From Candidatus Hydrogenedentota bacterium (GTDB taxonomy: Bacteria > Hydrogenedentota > Hydrogenedentia > Hydrogenedentales > JAGMZX01): 64,000 nucleotides of DNA. Made by a program: the position numbers and the translations under genes. This document shows, piece after piece, positions 46,996 to 56,870 of this stretch (positions are counted from its first letter, which is position 1; each line of letters starts with the position of its first letter). The stretch lies in contig JAKQEQ010000098.1 in NCBI GenBank assembly GCA_029556545.1, positions 1 to 64,000 of the forward strand, written 5' to 3'. Below the pieces are notes generated by a model that saw nothing but the letters and a program-made list of their open reading frames with translations, searched no databases and had not been told where the DNA came from.

Positions 46996-48915
46996 ATGGC
47001 AAGTAATTGTGGGATATTGACTGCACTCTGCTTGTGTACAATCGCGGCCTCGCACCCCGCCGCGCCCGCAGACCCGAAGCTGGCGCAGCTCAAATACAAC
47101 CAGCCCGGCCTTGTGGTGGACCTCGGGGTCGGGCTCTGGGCGCAGCCGCTGCCGATGGACTTTGACGGGGACGGGGATTACGACCTCGTGGTGGCCTGCG
47201 CGGATGTGCCGTCAAACGGGGTGTATTTTTTCGAGAACCCCGGCGGCGACGCGAAGTATCCCGTGTCCAAGCCGGCCGTGCGGCTCGGCCCCGCGGTGCA
47301 CAACATGACGTGTTCGTACATCGACGGGACAGCCGTGGTCTGCACGCCGGGCAGGCGGTATCCTGATTTTCGGGATCACGGCCTGCGTCACGGCGTAGCG
47401 ATTCCGTTTACGGCCACCTTTCACGCGGGCCGCGACAACCAGTGGAAGTACTGCGACTACGACGGCGACGGCCTGGTCGATCTGGTCATCGGCGCGAGCG
47501 ATTGGCGTGAATACGGTTGGGACAACGCCTACAACGAGAAGGGCGAGTGGACCCACGGCCCGCTGCGCGGCTACGTCTACGTGGCGCGCAACACGGGCAC
47601 GAACGACGCGCCGGTGTACGCGGCGGCGGAACAGGTGTTGGCCGATGGCAGGCCGGTGGACGTATACGGCGCGCCGTCGCCGAATTTCGCGGATTTTGAC
47701 GGCGACGGCGATCTCGACCTGATCTGTGGCGAGTTTCTGGACAAACTGACGTACTTCGAGAACGTGGGCACGCGCACCGAGCCGGTCTACGCCGCTGGGC
47801 GCTTTCTGGAACACGACGGGGACGTGCTGCGCATGGACCTCCAGATGTTGCAGGTCGTCGCGCTGGATTGGGACCACGACGGGGACGTGGACCTCATTGT
47901 GGGCCAGGAAGACGGGCGCGTGGCGATCATCGAGCACACGGGCAAGGTCGATGACGGCATGCCGGTGTTCTTGCCGCCGCGCTTCTTCCGGCAGGAGGCG
48001 GACGCGGTGAAGGTCGGCGCGCTGGCGACCCCGTACAGCTTCGACTGGGACGGCGACGGCGACGAGGACCTTATCTGTGGCGACACGGCGGGCTACATCA
48101 ACTTTCTCGAGAACCTGGACGGCGGCAGTCCGCCGAAATTCGCGCCGCCGGTGTACCTCGAAGCCGACAGCGAAACGATCCGCATCCAGGCCGGCCCAAA
48201 CGGATCGATCCAAGGACCGGCGGAGGCGAAGTGGGGCTACACCGTCCTCTGCGTCGCCGACTGGGACCACGACGGCCTGCCGGACATCGTTATCAACAGC
48301 ATCTGGGGCGAGGTGCTCTGGTTCCGCAATCGCGGCGCGCGGACGCGGCCCGAACTCGAACCTGCCCGGCCCATCGAAGTAGCGTGGGAGGGATTCGCGC
48401 CGAAACCGGCGTGGACGTGGTGGCAACCGAAGGGCAACCAACTCGTGACGCAGTGGCGCACAAGCCCGGTGGTCATCGACCTGAACGGAGACGGCCTGAA
48501 CGACCTCGTCATGCTCGACCACGAGGGTTATCTCGCGTTCTTTGAGCGCACACGCGCCGGGGAGGAACTGGCGCTGCTTCCGGGCAAGCGCATCTTTCTC
48601 GATGAGGACTTGACGCCCTTGCGCTTGAACGACCGCGAGGCGGGCAAGAGCGGGCGGCGCAAGTTTTGTCTGGTCGATTGGGACGGCGACGGACGGCTCG
48701 ATATCCTGGTGAACGGCAAGAACATTGATTTCCTGCGCAACATCGGCGACGACGCGCGCCCGTATGTGTTCCGCAACGAAGGCATGGTCGATTCCCGCAT
48801 ACTTGCGGGACACACTACCTGCCCGACCGTCGTCGACTGGGACCGCAACGGGGTTCCCGATCTGCTCATCGGCGCGGAAGATGGTTTTCTCTACCACATG
48901 CGCAACCCGCGCTAG
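46996..48915 (+). CDS. Secreted FG-GAP/VCBS-repeat beta-propeller protein
   Basis: The 639-residue protein has a signal peptide (GILTALCLCTIAASHPAAPA) and at least seven calcium-binding propeller motifs: DFDGDGDYDLVVA, DYDGDGLVDLVIGA, DFDGDGDLDLICG, DWDHDGDVDLIVG, DWDGDGDEDLICG, DWDHDGLPDIVIN and DWDGDGRLDILVNG, plus DLNGDGLNDLVML near residue 495. These are the FG-GAP/VCBS repeats of integrin-like propellers, common in exported proteins that bind ligands. There is no visible enzymatic domain. The function is unknown. A cloverleaf repeat starts two bases after the stop codon. Confidence 0.88.
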   Translation: MASNCGILTALCLCTIAASHPAAPADPKLAQLKYNQPGLVVDLGVGLWAQPLPMDFDGDGDYDLVVACADVPSNGVYFFENPGGDAKYPVSKPAVRLGPAVHNMTCSYIDGTAVVCTPGRRYPDFRDHGLRHGVAIPFTATFHAGRDNQWKYCDYDGDGLVDLVIGASDWREYGWDNAYNEKGEWTHGPLRGYVYVARNTGTNDAPVYAAAEQVLADGRPVDVYGAPSPNFADFDGDGDLDLICGEFLDKLTYFENVGTRTEPVYAAGRFLEHDGDVLRMDLQMLQVVALDWDHDGDVDLIVGQEDGRVAIIEHTGKVDDGMPVFLPPRFFRQEADAVKVGALATPYSFDWDGDGDEDLICGDTAGYINFLENLDGGSPPKFAPPVYLEADSETIRIQAGPNGSIQGPAEAKWGYTVLCVADWDHDGLPDIVINSIWGEVLWFRNRGARTRPELEPARPIEVAWEGFAPKPAWTWWQPKGNQLVTQWRTSPVVIDLNGDGLNDLVMLDHEGYLAFFERTRAGEELALLPGKRIFLDEDLTPLRLNDREAGKSGRRKFCLVDWDGDGRLDILVNGKNIDFLRNIGDDARPYVFRNEGMVDSRILAGHTTCPTVVDWDRNGVPDLLIGAEDGFLYHMRNPR

Positions 48916-48917
48916 CG

Positions 48918-48971
48918 GTGGCATGGGCATCTTGCCCATGTCCTAATTCACGGGCGGGCCGCCCGTGCCAC
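48918..48971. repeat. Cloverleaf-like palindromic element, copy 2
   Basis: Outer arms GTGGCA and TGCCAC enclose hairpins CATGGGC/GCCCATG and CACGGGC/GCCCGTG, in the same order as copy 1 at 17479-17530. It lies immediately after the FG-GAP gene and may end its transcript. Confidence 0.8.
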
Positions 48972-49301
48972 GACCCTGTTGTGGCCGGTCTCCCGACCGC
49001 GCCACTCCATTCGACCGAAGGTCTCCACTAATAGCCCTCGCCCCTGCCCTCTTCCTCGGGGAGAGGGAATACCGAATCCTGCCGGCGCCATGCGGGGTCT
49101 GATATACAGTGCGCGCATTGCGTCGGCGGACCCGGCGATGCCGATTGCACCGTTGGGTTGCGTGGGCATTCCCCGTGCGGTAAAGTGTGGTTGCGCGCTG
49201 ATGCGCGTGAAGTCAACGCGGTTCAGGGCCGCGCCGGACTCGTGGTGGTGAGTTCGGCGGAGGGCGGACCGTCGTGCCGGGAGAAAGGACGGAGTAACTC
49301 C
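48972..49301. other. Intergenic region with further palindromes, no gene supported
   Basis: About 330 bases without a supported gene. They hold a second palindrome (GGTCTCCCGACC within 48978-49003, with outer GTGGC/GCCAC), a pyrimidine-rich CCCTCTTCCTCGGGGAGAGGG hairpin near 49050-49068, and a GCGCGC/GCGCG hairpin near 49195. A frame from the next gene is open through part of it, but it shows no protein-like content. Confidence 0.5.
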
Positions 49302-50417
49302 TTGGCGGTCAAGGAGCGAGTATTCAATAATCGTGCGCGAAAGGTCTTTCGCAAGCGTATCCCCCGAAGCGAAATCACTTCGGGTCTTTTCTTGTTGGTG
49401 CTCCTGATCCTTGCCGGCGTGTGGTTCGCTTCCCGGAAGAATGCGTATGACCCCGCCGAGCGCGACCTCTCGATGGAGGCGCTCGTATCCAGCACCGTCG
49501 AAGACACCCTGTATCGAACGCCGCTCCAGCGCTGGGTCGAGCCGGGTTCCGTCGCGGCGGTCGGCGGGCCGCCGTCCCTCGGCGTTTTCCCGGAAGGCAT
49601 TCTCTACGACGGCTGGCGGCCATCTTCCGGGTTGCGGGAATTCGACGCCGACACCCTATACGAGAAGATCAATGGAGCGGCGGAACAGTATATCCAGTTC
49701 GGCTTCGAGCGCCTGTACTTCATCTCCCTGGCGAAGGCGGGCACGGAACATGATATCAGCGTCGAAATGTACGACATGGGGAGTTTCGAGAACGCGCTGG
49801 GCATCTTCGCGGCGCAGCGGGACGCCACGCGGTCCACGGAACGGCTCGGTCCCGCGAATTACTACCCGACGGAGGCGGGGGCGGTGGCGCTGCTCGGCCC
49901 GTATTACCTGAAACTGTTTGGCACGAGCAACGACACGGTCATCCAACAGAAGGCGATCCAGTTGGTCGCGGCGCTTGGACCGCTGGCCGAAGGCGAGGGA
50001 TCGATGCCGCCCGCGTACAGCATTTTGGCGGACGGGTTGGGTCTGCCGTTCGACGCGATCGCATACGAGAAGACGGACGTGTTTCAATTCAGTTTTGCCA
50101 AAGATTTCTGGTTTGGCGTACCGCCGGAAGCGCCGGATGCGCGGTATTTCGTCCACACGGCGGCGGATGAGGCGGCGGCGGCGGACTTGCTGACCAAGCT
50201 AATCGAGAATAACAAGTATGACTACGTTGTTGTCATTGACGGAGAGGAAGGCGTGCTCATGAAGCACGCGTTCCTCGAAACCTATATGACGCTGAGTAGG
50301 CGCGGGCGGCACGTATTTGGCGTCGAGAATGCGCCGGATGACGCCGTCGCCGCCGCGTGCCGGGATAAACTAGCGGGAGTCCTGCATGGCGAAGCAGAAG
50401 GATATCCAGCATCCTGA
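49302..50417 (+). CDS. Membrane-anchored protein of unknown function, DUF6599-like
   Basis: The protein (371 residues from TTG 49302) has one N-terminal membrane helix (SGLFLLVLLILAGVWFA, residues about 29-45) after a basic stretch, so the bulk is periplasmic. EKINGAAEQYIQFGFERLYF, DISVEMYDMGSFENALGIFA and FGTSNDTVIQQKAIQLVAAL resemble proteins I recall as DUF6599; the fold looks like paired ferredoxin-type alpha/beta units. The TTG start has GGAG 8 bases upstream; no ATG suits. It overlaps the DUF362 gene by 32 bases and opens the six-gene redox unit 49302-56870. Its role there is unknown. Confidence 0.6.
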   Translation: MAVKERVFNNRARKVFRKRIPRSEITSGLFLLVLLILAGVWFASRKNAYDPAERDLSMEALVSSTVEDTLYRTPLQRWVEPGSVAAVGGPPSLGVFPEGILYDGWRPSSGLREFDADTLYEKINGAAEQYIQFGFERLYFISLAKAGTEHDISVEMYDMGSFENALGIFAAQRDATRSTERLGPANYYPTEAGAVALLGPYYLKLFGTSNDTVIQQKAIQLVAALGPLAEGEGSMPPAYSILADGLGLPFDAIAYEKTDVFQFSFAKDFWFGVPPEAPDARYFVHTAADEAAAADLLTKLIENNKYDYVVVIDGEEGVLMKHAFLETYMTLSRRGRHVFGVENAPDDAVAAACRDKLAGVLHGEAEGYPAS

Positions 50418-51426
50418 GTACCAGACGGCGCCGATGACACGGCGTCGGTTCGTCGGGCGGCTGCTGACCGCAGGCGGCATCGGCGGCGCCGTCACGTATC
50501 TGGCGACCGCGCCGGAGGGTTGGCCTCTCTCGATGAAGGACAAGAGCGGCCTGCGCAGTCAGCCGGTGCTTAAGCCGTTCACTCTACAGGACTACCGCGT
50601 CGCGAAGCCCTCCGGGGCCGCGGACATCGGCATCGGCCGCTACGGCGAGCCCGTCGAGAAGCTGCGGCGCGCGCTGGACGCCATTGGCGGCCTCACGCAT
50701 TACATCCAGCCCGGCGACATCGTGCTCGTGAAGCCGAATGTGGCGTTCGACCGCGCGCCGAATCTCGGGGCTACCTCGAACCCTGAACTCGTCGAGGAAC
50801 TGGTCCGCATGCTGCTCGTGGATTGCCGTGCGCAGGAGGTGCGAGTCGCGGATAATCCGATCGAGTCCCCGGCGGACTGTTTTGCGAAGAGCCGCATCCG
50901 CGAGGCGACCGAGCAGGCGGGCGGGCGCGTGTACCTGCCGGACTCGAACGCCTTCAAGATGCTCCACACGCCGGGCGCGGACCTGATCCGCAACTGGTGG
51001 TTCTTCCATCGCCCGTTTACCAACGTGGACAAGGTTATCGGCCTCGCGCCGGTGAAGGACCACAATCTGTGCAGCGCATCGATAGGGCTGAAGAACTGGT
51101 ACGGCCTCCTGGGCGGCACGCGCAACCAGTTCCACCAGGACATTCACGGGATTGTGTCGGACCTCGCGATCATGATTCGCCCGACGCTGACCATTCTCGA
51201 CGGGACGCGCGTATTGATGAAGAACGGCCCGACCGGCGGCGACCCCTCGAACGTGAAGGCGGGCGACGCCGTACTGGCGAGTCTCGACCCCGTGGGCGCG
51301 GACGCCTGGGCCTTCGAGCACCTGCTCGAACGGGGCCGGGACTATCCGGAATACCTGGCGAAGGCCGAGGCGAAGGGAGCGGGCAAGGTGGATTGGTCGG
51401 GGAGGATCAAGGAAATCACGGGTTAG
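50386..51426 (+). CDS. Tat-exported DUF362 protein
   Basis: The 346-residue protein has a Tat signal ([19 protein letters not shown], residues 18-36) and the DUF362 features [34 protein letters not shown] and [23 protein letters not shown]362 proteins are uncharacterised, often encoded beside iron-sulfur proteins. Here it lies between a membrane-anchored unknown protein and a polyferredoxin, with a 32-base overlap to the former, so a joint periplasmic role is likely. The three cysteines are scattered and no Fe-S motif is present. GGGAG is 6 bases before the ATG. Confidence 0.85.
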   Translation: MAKQKDIQHPEYQTAPMTRRRFVGRLLTAGGIGGAVTYLATAPEGWPLSMKDKSGLRSQPVLKPFTLQDYRVAKPSGAADIGIGRYGEPVEKLRRALDAIGGLTHYIQPGDIVLVKPNVAFDRAPNLGATSNPELVEELVRMLLVDCRAQEVRVADNPIESPADCFAKSRIREATEQAGGRVYLPDSNAFKMLHTPGADLIRNWWFFHRPFTNVDKVIGLAPVKDHNLCSASIGLKNWYGLLGGTRNQFHQDIHGIVSDLAIMIRPTLTILDGTRVLMKNGPTGGDPSNVKAGDAVLASLDPVGADAWAFEHLLERGRDYPEYLAKAEAKGAGKVDWSGRIKEITG

Positions 51427-51445
51427 AGCGGAACAGGTGAAGTAC

Positions 51446-53089
51446 ATGCGCAAACTCGGTGAATACCTGGCGGCTTTCTCGATCAGGAGAGCCCTGCGCA
51501 TCACCAACATCCGCATTTTGTCCCAGGCATTCTTCTTCTTCATCTTTCTCTTCTCCGTCTGGGCGACCTGGACCTCGCGCGTTGGCGGCTACCCCGTGTC
51601 GCGCCTGCTTGAGATGGACCCGCTCGTCATGATCGCCACGATGCTCTCGACCGGGCACGTCTATCGCTACCTGGGATGGGGGCTGCTGGTGCTTGCGTTG
51701 ACGCTGCTGTTCGGGCGCGTCTTCTGCAACTGGATATGCCCCTACGGCACGCTGCACCAGTTTGTCGGGTGGCTGTTCAACATCGGCACGGGCAAGAAGC
51801 GCATCGAGGACAACCAGTACCGGCCCATTTACCATCTCAAATACGTGATCCTCATCATCTTTCTCTTGATGGCGGCGATGGGCGCGCTGCAAATCGGCCT
51901 GCTCGATCCAATCTGCCTCATGTACCGCACCTTCGCGACGGTGGTCGCGCCCGCCACGGACCTCGGCATCGACAAGGCGTCCGAGGCGGCGCACGGCGTG
52001 GGCGTCGATACGCTCTGGCTCGACAACCTGAAATTCGGGCCCGGCGTCGAGCGGCGGGTGTTTGTCGGATCGTTCTGGATCGCGGTGATGCTCTTCGGCC
52101 TTGTGGCCATGAACGTCGTCATTCCGCGCTTCTTTTGTCGCGTCTTGTGCCCGCTAGGCGCGTTGTTGGGCGTGTTTTCCAGGTTTGCCCTGTTTCGCAT
52201 CAATCGCGACGTTCATAAATGCACCGACTGCAACTTATGTTTGACCCGCTGTGAGGGGGCCTCCGACCCGCAGGCGCTCCTGCGCCAGAGCGAGTGTTTC
52301 TCGTGCATGAACTGCATCGACGATTGCCCCGAGGACGCGCTGTCCTTCACCATGCTGCGCCAGGATACGAAGCAGGTGAAACTCGCGCCGGACCTCTCCC
52401 GGCGGAAGCTGGTCTTCGCGTCCGTGGCCGGGGTGCTGGCGTATCCGTTCCTCAAGAACCACGGCGTGAACACCGATGAGCATTTCTCGCCGAAATTGAT
52501 TCGACCGCCCGGTTCCGTCGAGGAAGACCAGTTCCTCGCGAAGTGCATCAAGTGCGATCAGTGCATCAACGCATGCCCGACGAACGTGCTGCAACCGGCG
52601 ACTTATGAGGAGGCGGGGATCGAAGGATTATGGACCCCCGTCATGAACTTCCGCATCGGCCACTGCCAATTGAAGTGCACGCTCTGCTCGGAGGTGTGCC
52701 CGACCGGGGCTATCCGCAAGATCACCGCCGAGGAAAAGCTGGGCAAAGGCGCGTACGCGGAACAGGGCCCTATCCGCCTCGGCACCGCCTTCTACGACCT
52801 CGGGCGCTGCCTGCCGCACGCGATGGAAATCCCGTGCGTCGTCTGCGAAGAGGTGTGCCCCGTTTCGCCCAAGGCCATCCAGACGAAGGACGTGGAGGTG
52901 AAAGACGTCTTCGGCAAAGTCGTCGTATTGAACAAGCCGTTCATCGTGCCGGACCTCTGCATCGGGTGCGGCATCTGCGAGAAGGAATGCCCCGTGCGGG
53001 ACGAACGCGCGGTGTACGTCACGGCCGTGGGGGAAAGCCGGTCCGACGAGCGCAAACTGCTGCTCAAACATCGTGAAGTGGTCGGCTGA
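51446..53089 (+). CDS. Membrane polyferredoxin resembling a NapH-NapG fusion
   Basis: The 547-residue protein has a NapH-like half with four to five membrane helices and two CxxxCP loops ([13 protein letters not shown] near residue 96, [14 protein letters not shown] near 230), followed by [13 protein letters not shown] and [12 protein letters not shown]. Residue about 315 has a second Tat-like segment, [19 protein letters not shown], as in NapG. Four further cysteine groups follow: [34 protein letters not shown] and [12 protein letters not shown]. NapGH pass electrons from quinol to periplasmic reductases; no napA is present here. The likely recipients are the downstream Tat-exported reductases. 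ATG 51446 has AGGTGA 6 bases upstream; a GTG at 51437 is possible. Confidence 0.85.
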   Translation: MRKLGEYLAAFSIRRALRITNIRILSQAFFFFIFLFSVWATWTSRVGGYPVSRLLEMDPLVMIATMLSTGHVYRYLGWGLLVLALTLLFGRVFCNWICPYGTLHQFVGWLFNIGTGKKRIEDNQYRPIYHLKYVILIIFLLMAAMGALQIGLLDPICLMYRTFATVVAPATDLGIDKASEAAHGVGVDTLWLDNLKFGPGVERRVFVGSFWIAVMLFGLVAMNVVIPRFFCRVLCPLGALLGVFSRFALFRINRDVHKCTDCNLCLTRCEGASDPQALLRQSECFSCMNCIDDCPEDALSFTMLRQDTKQVKLAPDLSRRKLVFASVAGVLAYPFLKNHGVNTDEHFSPKLIRPPGSVEEDQFLAKCIKCDQCINACPTNVLQPATYEEAGIEGLWTPVMNFRIGHCQLKCTLCSEVCPTGAIRKITAEEKLGKGAYAEQGPIRLGTAFYDLGRCLPHAMEIPCVVCEEVCPVSPKAIQTKDVEVKDVFGKVVVLNKPFIVPDLCIGCGICEKECPVRDERAVYVTAVGESRSDERKLLLKHREVVG

Positions 53090-53110
53090 CCATAAGGTGA
53101 GGCGCGAAAG

Positions 53111-54316
53111 ATGAATAGCGAACATATCCCCCGGCGTGATTTCATGAAGCAGACCGCGGGCTACGGCGCGGGTCTGGGCTTGGTCGGGAACGGCGCGCGT
53201 GATTGGCTCGCGCAGGCGCCGTCGCCCGAAGAGAAGGTGCCGCGAAAACAACTTGGCACTACCGGGGCGGACATCCCGATTATCCTCATGGGCGGATCAC
53301 AGAAGTTCGACCCTCGCTACGACAAGGTGCTTCATCGCGCTTTTCAACTGGGCGTCGATTACATCGACACGGCGCAGATGTACGCGCAAGGGCAATCGCA
53401 GAAGACGATTGCGCCGTTCATCAAACAGATTGGCGACCGCAAGAAGCTGTGGATCACGTCGAAAGTGAAATTGGTCGGTTCGCGCGCCACGCCCGAGGGG
53501 TTCAAGGCGAATTTGGATAAGTGCCGGGAGGACCTCGAAACCGACTACCTCGACATGTTCTTCCTGCACATGATCACCGAGGAGCGGCTGCTGGGCCCCG
53601 ACTACATCCGCATGGCCGAGGAACTGAAGAGAGCGGAAAAGATACGCTTCTTCGGCTTTTCCTGTCACGACGGCAACGTCGCGGAACTCATGACGGCCGC
53701 GGCGAAAGCGGGCGGCGGCATAGACGCGGTCATGTTCCGCTATAATTTCCGCCAATACGGCGACGTGGCGCTGAACAAGGCCATTGACGCCTGCAAGGCC
53801 GCGGGAATCGGGCTCATCGCGATGAAGACCCAGGCGTCCGTGCCCGCGGACCTCGAGGCCGTCGTCAAGTTTCAGTCGCGGAACTTCACGCTGGGCCAGG
53901 CGAAACTCAAATCGGTCTGGGCCGATGAGCGGATTGACGCGGCGGTCTCCGGGTTGACCAATATCGAGCTCGTGATGGAGAACACCGCGGCGGCCATGTC
54001 GCCAGTGAAACTAAGCATGGACGAATTCATGCAACTTAACCGGCTCGCGGCGTTGACGGCGCACGCGCACTGCCTGGGCTGCAACCAGCGGTGCGAGCCG
54101 CGCGCCAATGGGCTGGGCATCGCGGATATGCTGCGCTATCTGATGTATCATGAGTGCTACGGCGAGTCCGAAGAGGCCCGCGCGCTGTATCGCGCCCTGC
54201 CCCGCGAGGCGCGGGACTTCGAGGCTATCGACCTCAGTGACGCGACGACGGCCTGCCCCCAGGGCATCCGCATCGCGGAACGACTGGCGCAAGCCAGGCG
54301 CGTATTGAGCGCGTGA
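53111..54316 (+). CDS. Tat-exported aldo/keto reductase with C-terminal cysteine cluster, copy 1
   Basis: The 401-residue protein has a Tat signal (PRRDFMKQTAGYGAGLGLVG) and an aldo/keto reductase barrel. The catalytic tetrad is complete: Asp86 and Tyr91 in DTAQMYAQG, Lys118 in ITSKVKL, His143 in FFLHMIT. The C-terminal extension has CLGCNQRC near residue 320 and CPQG near 385, a pattern that can hold an Fe-S cluster in related reductases. Cytosolic relatives use NADPH; an exported one must carry its cofactor or use another electron source, which the polyferredoxin 22 bases upstream could provide. The substrate is unknown. AGGTGAGG precedes the ATG. Confidence 0.88.
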   Translation: MNSEHIPRRDFMKQTAGYGAGLGLVGNGARDWLAQAPSPEEKVPRKQLGTTGADIPIILMGGSQKFDPRYDKVLHRAFQLGVDYIDTAQMYAQGQSQKTIAPFIKQIGDRKKLWITSKVKLVGSRATPEGFKANLDKCREDLETDYLDMFFLHMITEERLLGPDYIRMAEELKRAEKIRFFGFSCHDGNVAELMTAAAKAGGGIDAVMFRYNFRQYGDVALNKAIDACKAAGIGLIAMKTQASVPADLEAVVKFQSRNFTLGQAKLKSVWADERIDAAVSGLTNIELVMENTAAAMSPVKLSMDEFMQLNRLAALTAHAHCLGCNQRCEPRANGLGIADMLRYLMYHECYGESEEARALYRALPREARDFEAIDLSDATTACPQGIRIAERLAQARRVLSA

Positions 54317-54379
54317 TGACAGGTAGTTCATATTCCCGTCATGGTAGTAAAGTGAATCGAACCTGAAAGAGACTTGGCG

Positions 54380-55585
54380 ATGAGCACACACCCCATGGAT
54401 CGGCGCGACTTCTTGAAGAACACCGTGGCCGGCGGCGTGGGACTCGGCATGCTCGGCGCCGCCGGGGGCGCGCAGGCGGCGCAAGGGCCCGCGCCCGGCG
54501 GGAAGGTCCCGCGAAGACAACTTGGCGCCACCGGCGCGGATGTCCCGATCCTTCTCATGGGCGGAACACAGAAGTTTGACGACCGCTATGATAAGACGCT
54601 GCATCGTGCCTTCGAACTCGGCGTTGATTACATCGACACGGCGCGGGAATACGCGCAAGGACAGGCGCAGAAGACGATCGGCACGTTCATGAAGCAAGTC
54701 GGCGACCGCAAGAAGATGTGGGTAACCTCGAAAGCGACGCTGGTCGGCGCCGACGCCACGCCGGAGGGGTTCAGGACCGGCGTGGACCAGTGCCTTGAGG
54801 GACTCGAAACCGACTACCTTGACATGTTCTTCATGCACATGATCACCGACGAGCGGCTGTTCGGCCCCGATTTCATCCGGACGAGCGAGGAACTGAAGAA
54901 AGCGGGGAAGATACGCTTCTTCGGCTTTTCCTGTCACGACGGTAATTCGGCGGAACTCATGGCCGCGGCGGCCAAGATGGGCGGCGGGGTTGACGCCATC
55001 ATGTTCCGCTACAATTTTCGCGAGTACGGCGACGTGGCGCTGAACAAGGCCATCGACGCCTGCAAGGCCGCCGGAATCGGCTTGATAGCGATGAAGACCC
55101 AGGCGTCCGTTCCCGCGGACCTCGATGCCGTTGTCGAGTTTCGGTCGCAGGACTTCACGCTGGGCCAGGCGAAATTGAAAGCGGTCTGGGCCGACGAGCG
55201 GATTGACGCCGCCGTTTCCGCCATGACCAATGTTAACCTCGTCACGGAGAACACTGCGGCGGCCATGTCGCCCGTGAAACTCAGCATGAACGAATTCATG
55301 CAACTGAACCGACTGGCGGCGTTGACGGCGCACGCGCACTGCCTGGGCTGCAAGCAGCGGTGCGAGCCGCGCGCAAACGGCCTGCGTATCGCGGACACGT
55401 TGCGCTACCTCATGTACCATGAATGCTACGGCGAAACCGACGAGGCCCGCGCGCTGTATCGCGCGCTGCCGCGTAAGGCGCGGGATTTCAAGGCTATCGA
55501 CCTCAGTGAAGCGACCGCGGCTTGCCCCCAGGGCATCCGCATCGCGGAACGATTGGCCCAAGCCAGGCACGTGTTAACCGCCTGA
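54380..55585 (+). CDS. Tat-exported aldo/keto reductase with C-terminal cysteine cluster, copy 2
   Basis: The 401-residue protein is a close paralogue of the preceding gene, with long identical stretches such as KKAGKIRFFGFSCHDGN-type and ACKAAGIGLIAMKTQASVPA. The Tat signal is DRRDFLKNTVAGGVGLG. Tetrad residues are in DTAREYAQG, VTSKATL and FFMHMIT. The cysteine cluster is CLGCKQRC plus CPQG. The upstream gap of 63 bases shares the motif CGTGATGACAGGTAGTTCAT with the gap that follows this gene in slightly different form. GAAAGAGA precedes the ATG at 54380. Confidence 0.88.
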   Translation: MSTHPMDRRDFLKNTVAGGVGLGMLGAAGGAQAAQGPAPGGKVPRRQLGATGADVPILLMGGTQKFDDRYDKTLHRAFELGVDYIDTAREYAQGQAQKTIGTFMKQVGDRKKMWVTSKATLVGADATPEGFRTGVDQCLEGLETDYLDMFFMHMITDERLFGPDFIRTSEELKKAGKIRFFGFSCHDGNSAELMAAAAKMGGGVDAIMFRYNFREYGDVALNKAIDACKAAGIGLIAMKTQASVPADLDAVVEFRSQDFTLGQAKLKAVWADERIDAAVSAMTNVNLVTENTAAAMSPVKLSMNEFMQLNRLAALTAHAHCLGCKQRCEPRANGLRIADTLRYLMYHECYGETDEARALYRALPRKARDFKAIDLSEATAACPQGIRIAERLAQARHVLTA

Positions 55586-55619
55586 TGACAGGCAGTCCAT
55601 ACAGTCCATATCGTCCAAC
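55586..55619. repeat. Short tandem repeat AGTCCATACAGTCCATATCGTCC between reductase copies, given by position
   Basis: Three units of about ten bases with core GTCCATA or CGTCCAA fill the short gap between copies 2 and 3. They belong by period and style to the decamer arrays near cstA. Confidence 0.45.
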
Positions 55620-55658
55620 ATGACCGTAAACCAAATCGAACCTGAAGGAGACCTAGCG

Positions 55659-56870
55659 ATGAGCAAGCACCCCATGGACCGGCGCGACTTCCTGAGGAAC
55701 ACCGTTGCCGGCGGCGTGGGATTCGGTGTGCTGGGCGCCGCGGCCGGAGAGGCGATGTCTCAAGCCCCCGCCGCAAACGAAGGGAAAGTGCCGCGCAAGC
55801 CGCTCGGGTCCACGGGCGAGGTCCTGCCCATCATCCAGATGGGCACCTGCCAGACCATGGACCTCAAGTACGATCGGCGGCTGCACCGCTGTTTCCAGAT
55901 GGGCGTGGACCATATCGACACCGCCCAGATGTATGCGGACGGACAAGCCCAGAAGGCGGTCGGCGTATTCAACAAGCAGATTGGCGACCGCAAGAAGCTG
56001 TTCATTGCGACCAAGGTGTATCTGGGCGTACAGGAGGCCAGTGCGCAACGGTTCAAAGAGGAACTCGACAAGTGCCTCCACGACATGGAATTGGAGTATG
56101 TCGACCTCTTCTATATGCACATGGCCCATGACGAACGGTATATCGAACCCGAGTTCATTCAACTGGGCGAGGACCTGAAGAAGAGCGGCAAGTCGCGTTT
56201 CTTCGGGTTTTCCACGCACGACGGGTCCGTGCCGCGCATGCTGACCAAGGCGGCCGAGTTAGGCGGCGGCATCGACGCCATCCTTTTCCGCTATAACTTC
56301 CGGCAATACGGAAACGTCGAGTTGAATCGCGCCATCGACGCAGCGAAGAAGGCCGGAATCGGCCTTGTCGCCATGAAAACCCTGGCGGCGATCCCCGATG
56401 ACTCGGAGGAAATCGTGCCGTTCCGGTCGGAAAACTTCAACCTGGTCCAGGCGAAGCTCAAGGCGGTCTGGGCCGACGAGCGCATCGACTCGATATGCTC
56501 CCAGATGTCGAGTGTCGAGCACGTGATGGAGAACACCGCCGCCGCCATGTCGCCCGTCAAACTCTCGATGGACGAATACATGCAACTCCACCGCCTGGCC
56601 GCGCTTACCTCCGAACACTACTGCACCGGCTGCCACCACATCTGCGAATCGCGCGTCGCCGGTAAGCTTCGCATCGCCGATCAGATGCGTTATCTCATGT
56701 ACCACGAGAGCTACCACGAGTGCGAAAGCGCGCGCAAGCTCTATGATGCGCTGCGACCGGAGGAACGGGACTTCGACCGCGTTGACCTCGCCGAGGCGAC
56801 CAAGGCATGCCCCCAACGGATCGACATCCGGGAACGGCTGGCAAAGGCGCGCCAAGTGCTTTCCGCCTGA
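55659..56870 (+). CDS. Tat-exported aldo/keto reductase with C-terminal cysteine cluster, copy 3 (divergent)
   Basis: The 403-residue protein has the Tat signal DRRDFLRNTVAGGVGFG, nearly the same as copy 2, but its barrel differs more: DTAQMYADG, ATKVYLG, FYMHMAHDERY. The tetrad is complete. The cysteine cluster is CTGCHHIC with CPQRID at the end. The strongly conserved signal sequence and RKPLGSTGEVLPIIQMG start show a common origin, with the catalytic part drifting to a different substrate. GGAG lies 9 bases before the ATG at 55659. It closes the unit; no terminator is evident. Confidence 0.88.
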   Translation: MSKHPMDRRDFLRNTVAGGVGFGVLGAAAGEAMSQAPAANEGKVPRKPLGSTGEVLPIIQMGTCQTMDLKYDRRLHRCFQMGVDHIDTAQMYADGQAQKAVGVFNKQIGDRKKLFIATKVYLGVQEASAQRFKEELDKCLHDMELEYVDLFYMHMAHDERYIEPEFIQLGEDLKKSGKSRFFGFSTHDGSVPRMLTKAAELGGGIDAILFRYNFRQYGNVELNRAIDAAKKAGIGLVAMKTLAAIPDDSEEIVPFRSENFNLVQAKLKAVWADERIDSICSQMSSVEHVMENTAAAMSPVKLSMDEYMQLHRLAALTSEHYCTGCHHICESRVAGKLRIADQMRYLMYHESYHECESARKLYDALRPEERDFDRVDLAEATKACPQRIDIRERLAKARQVLSA

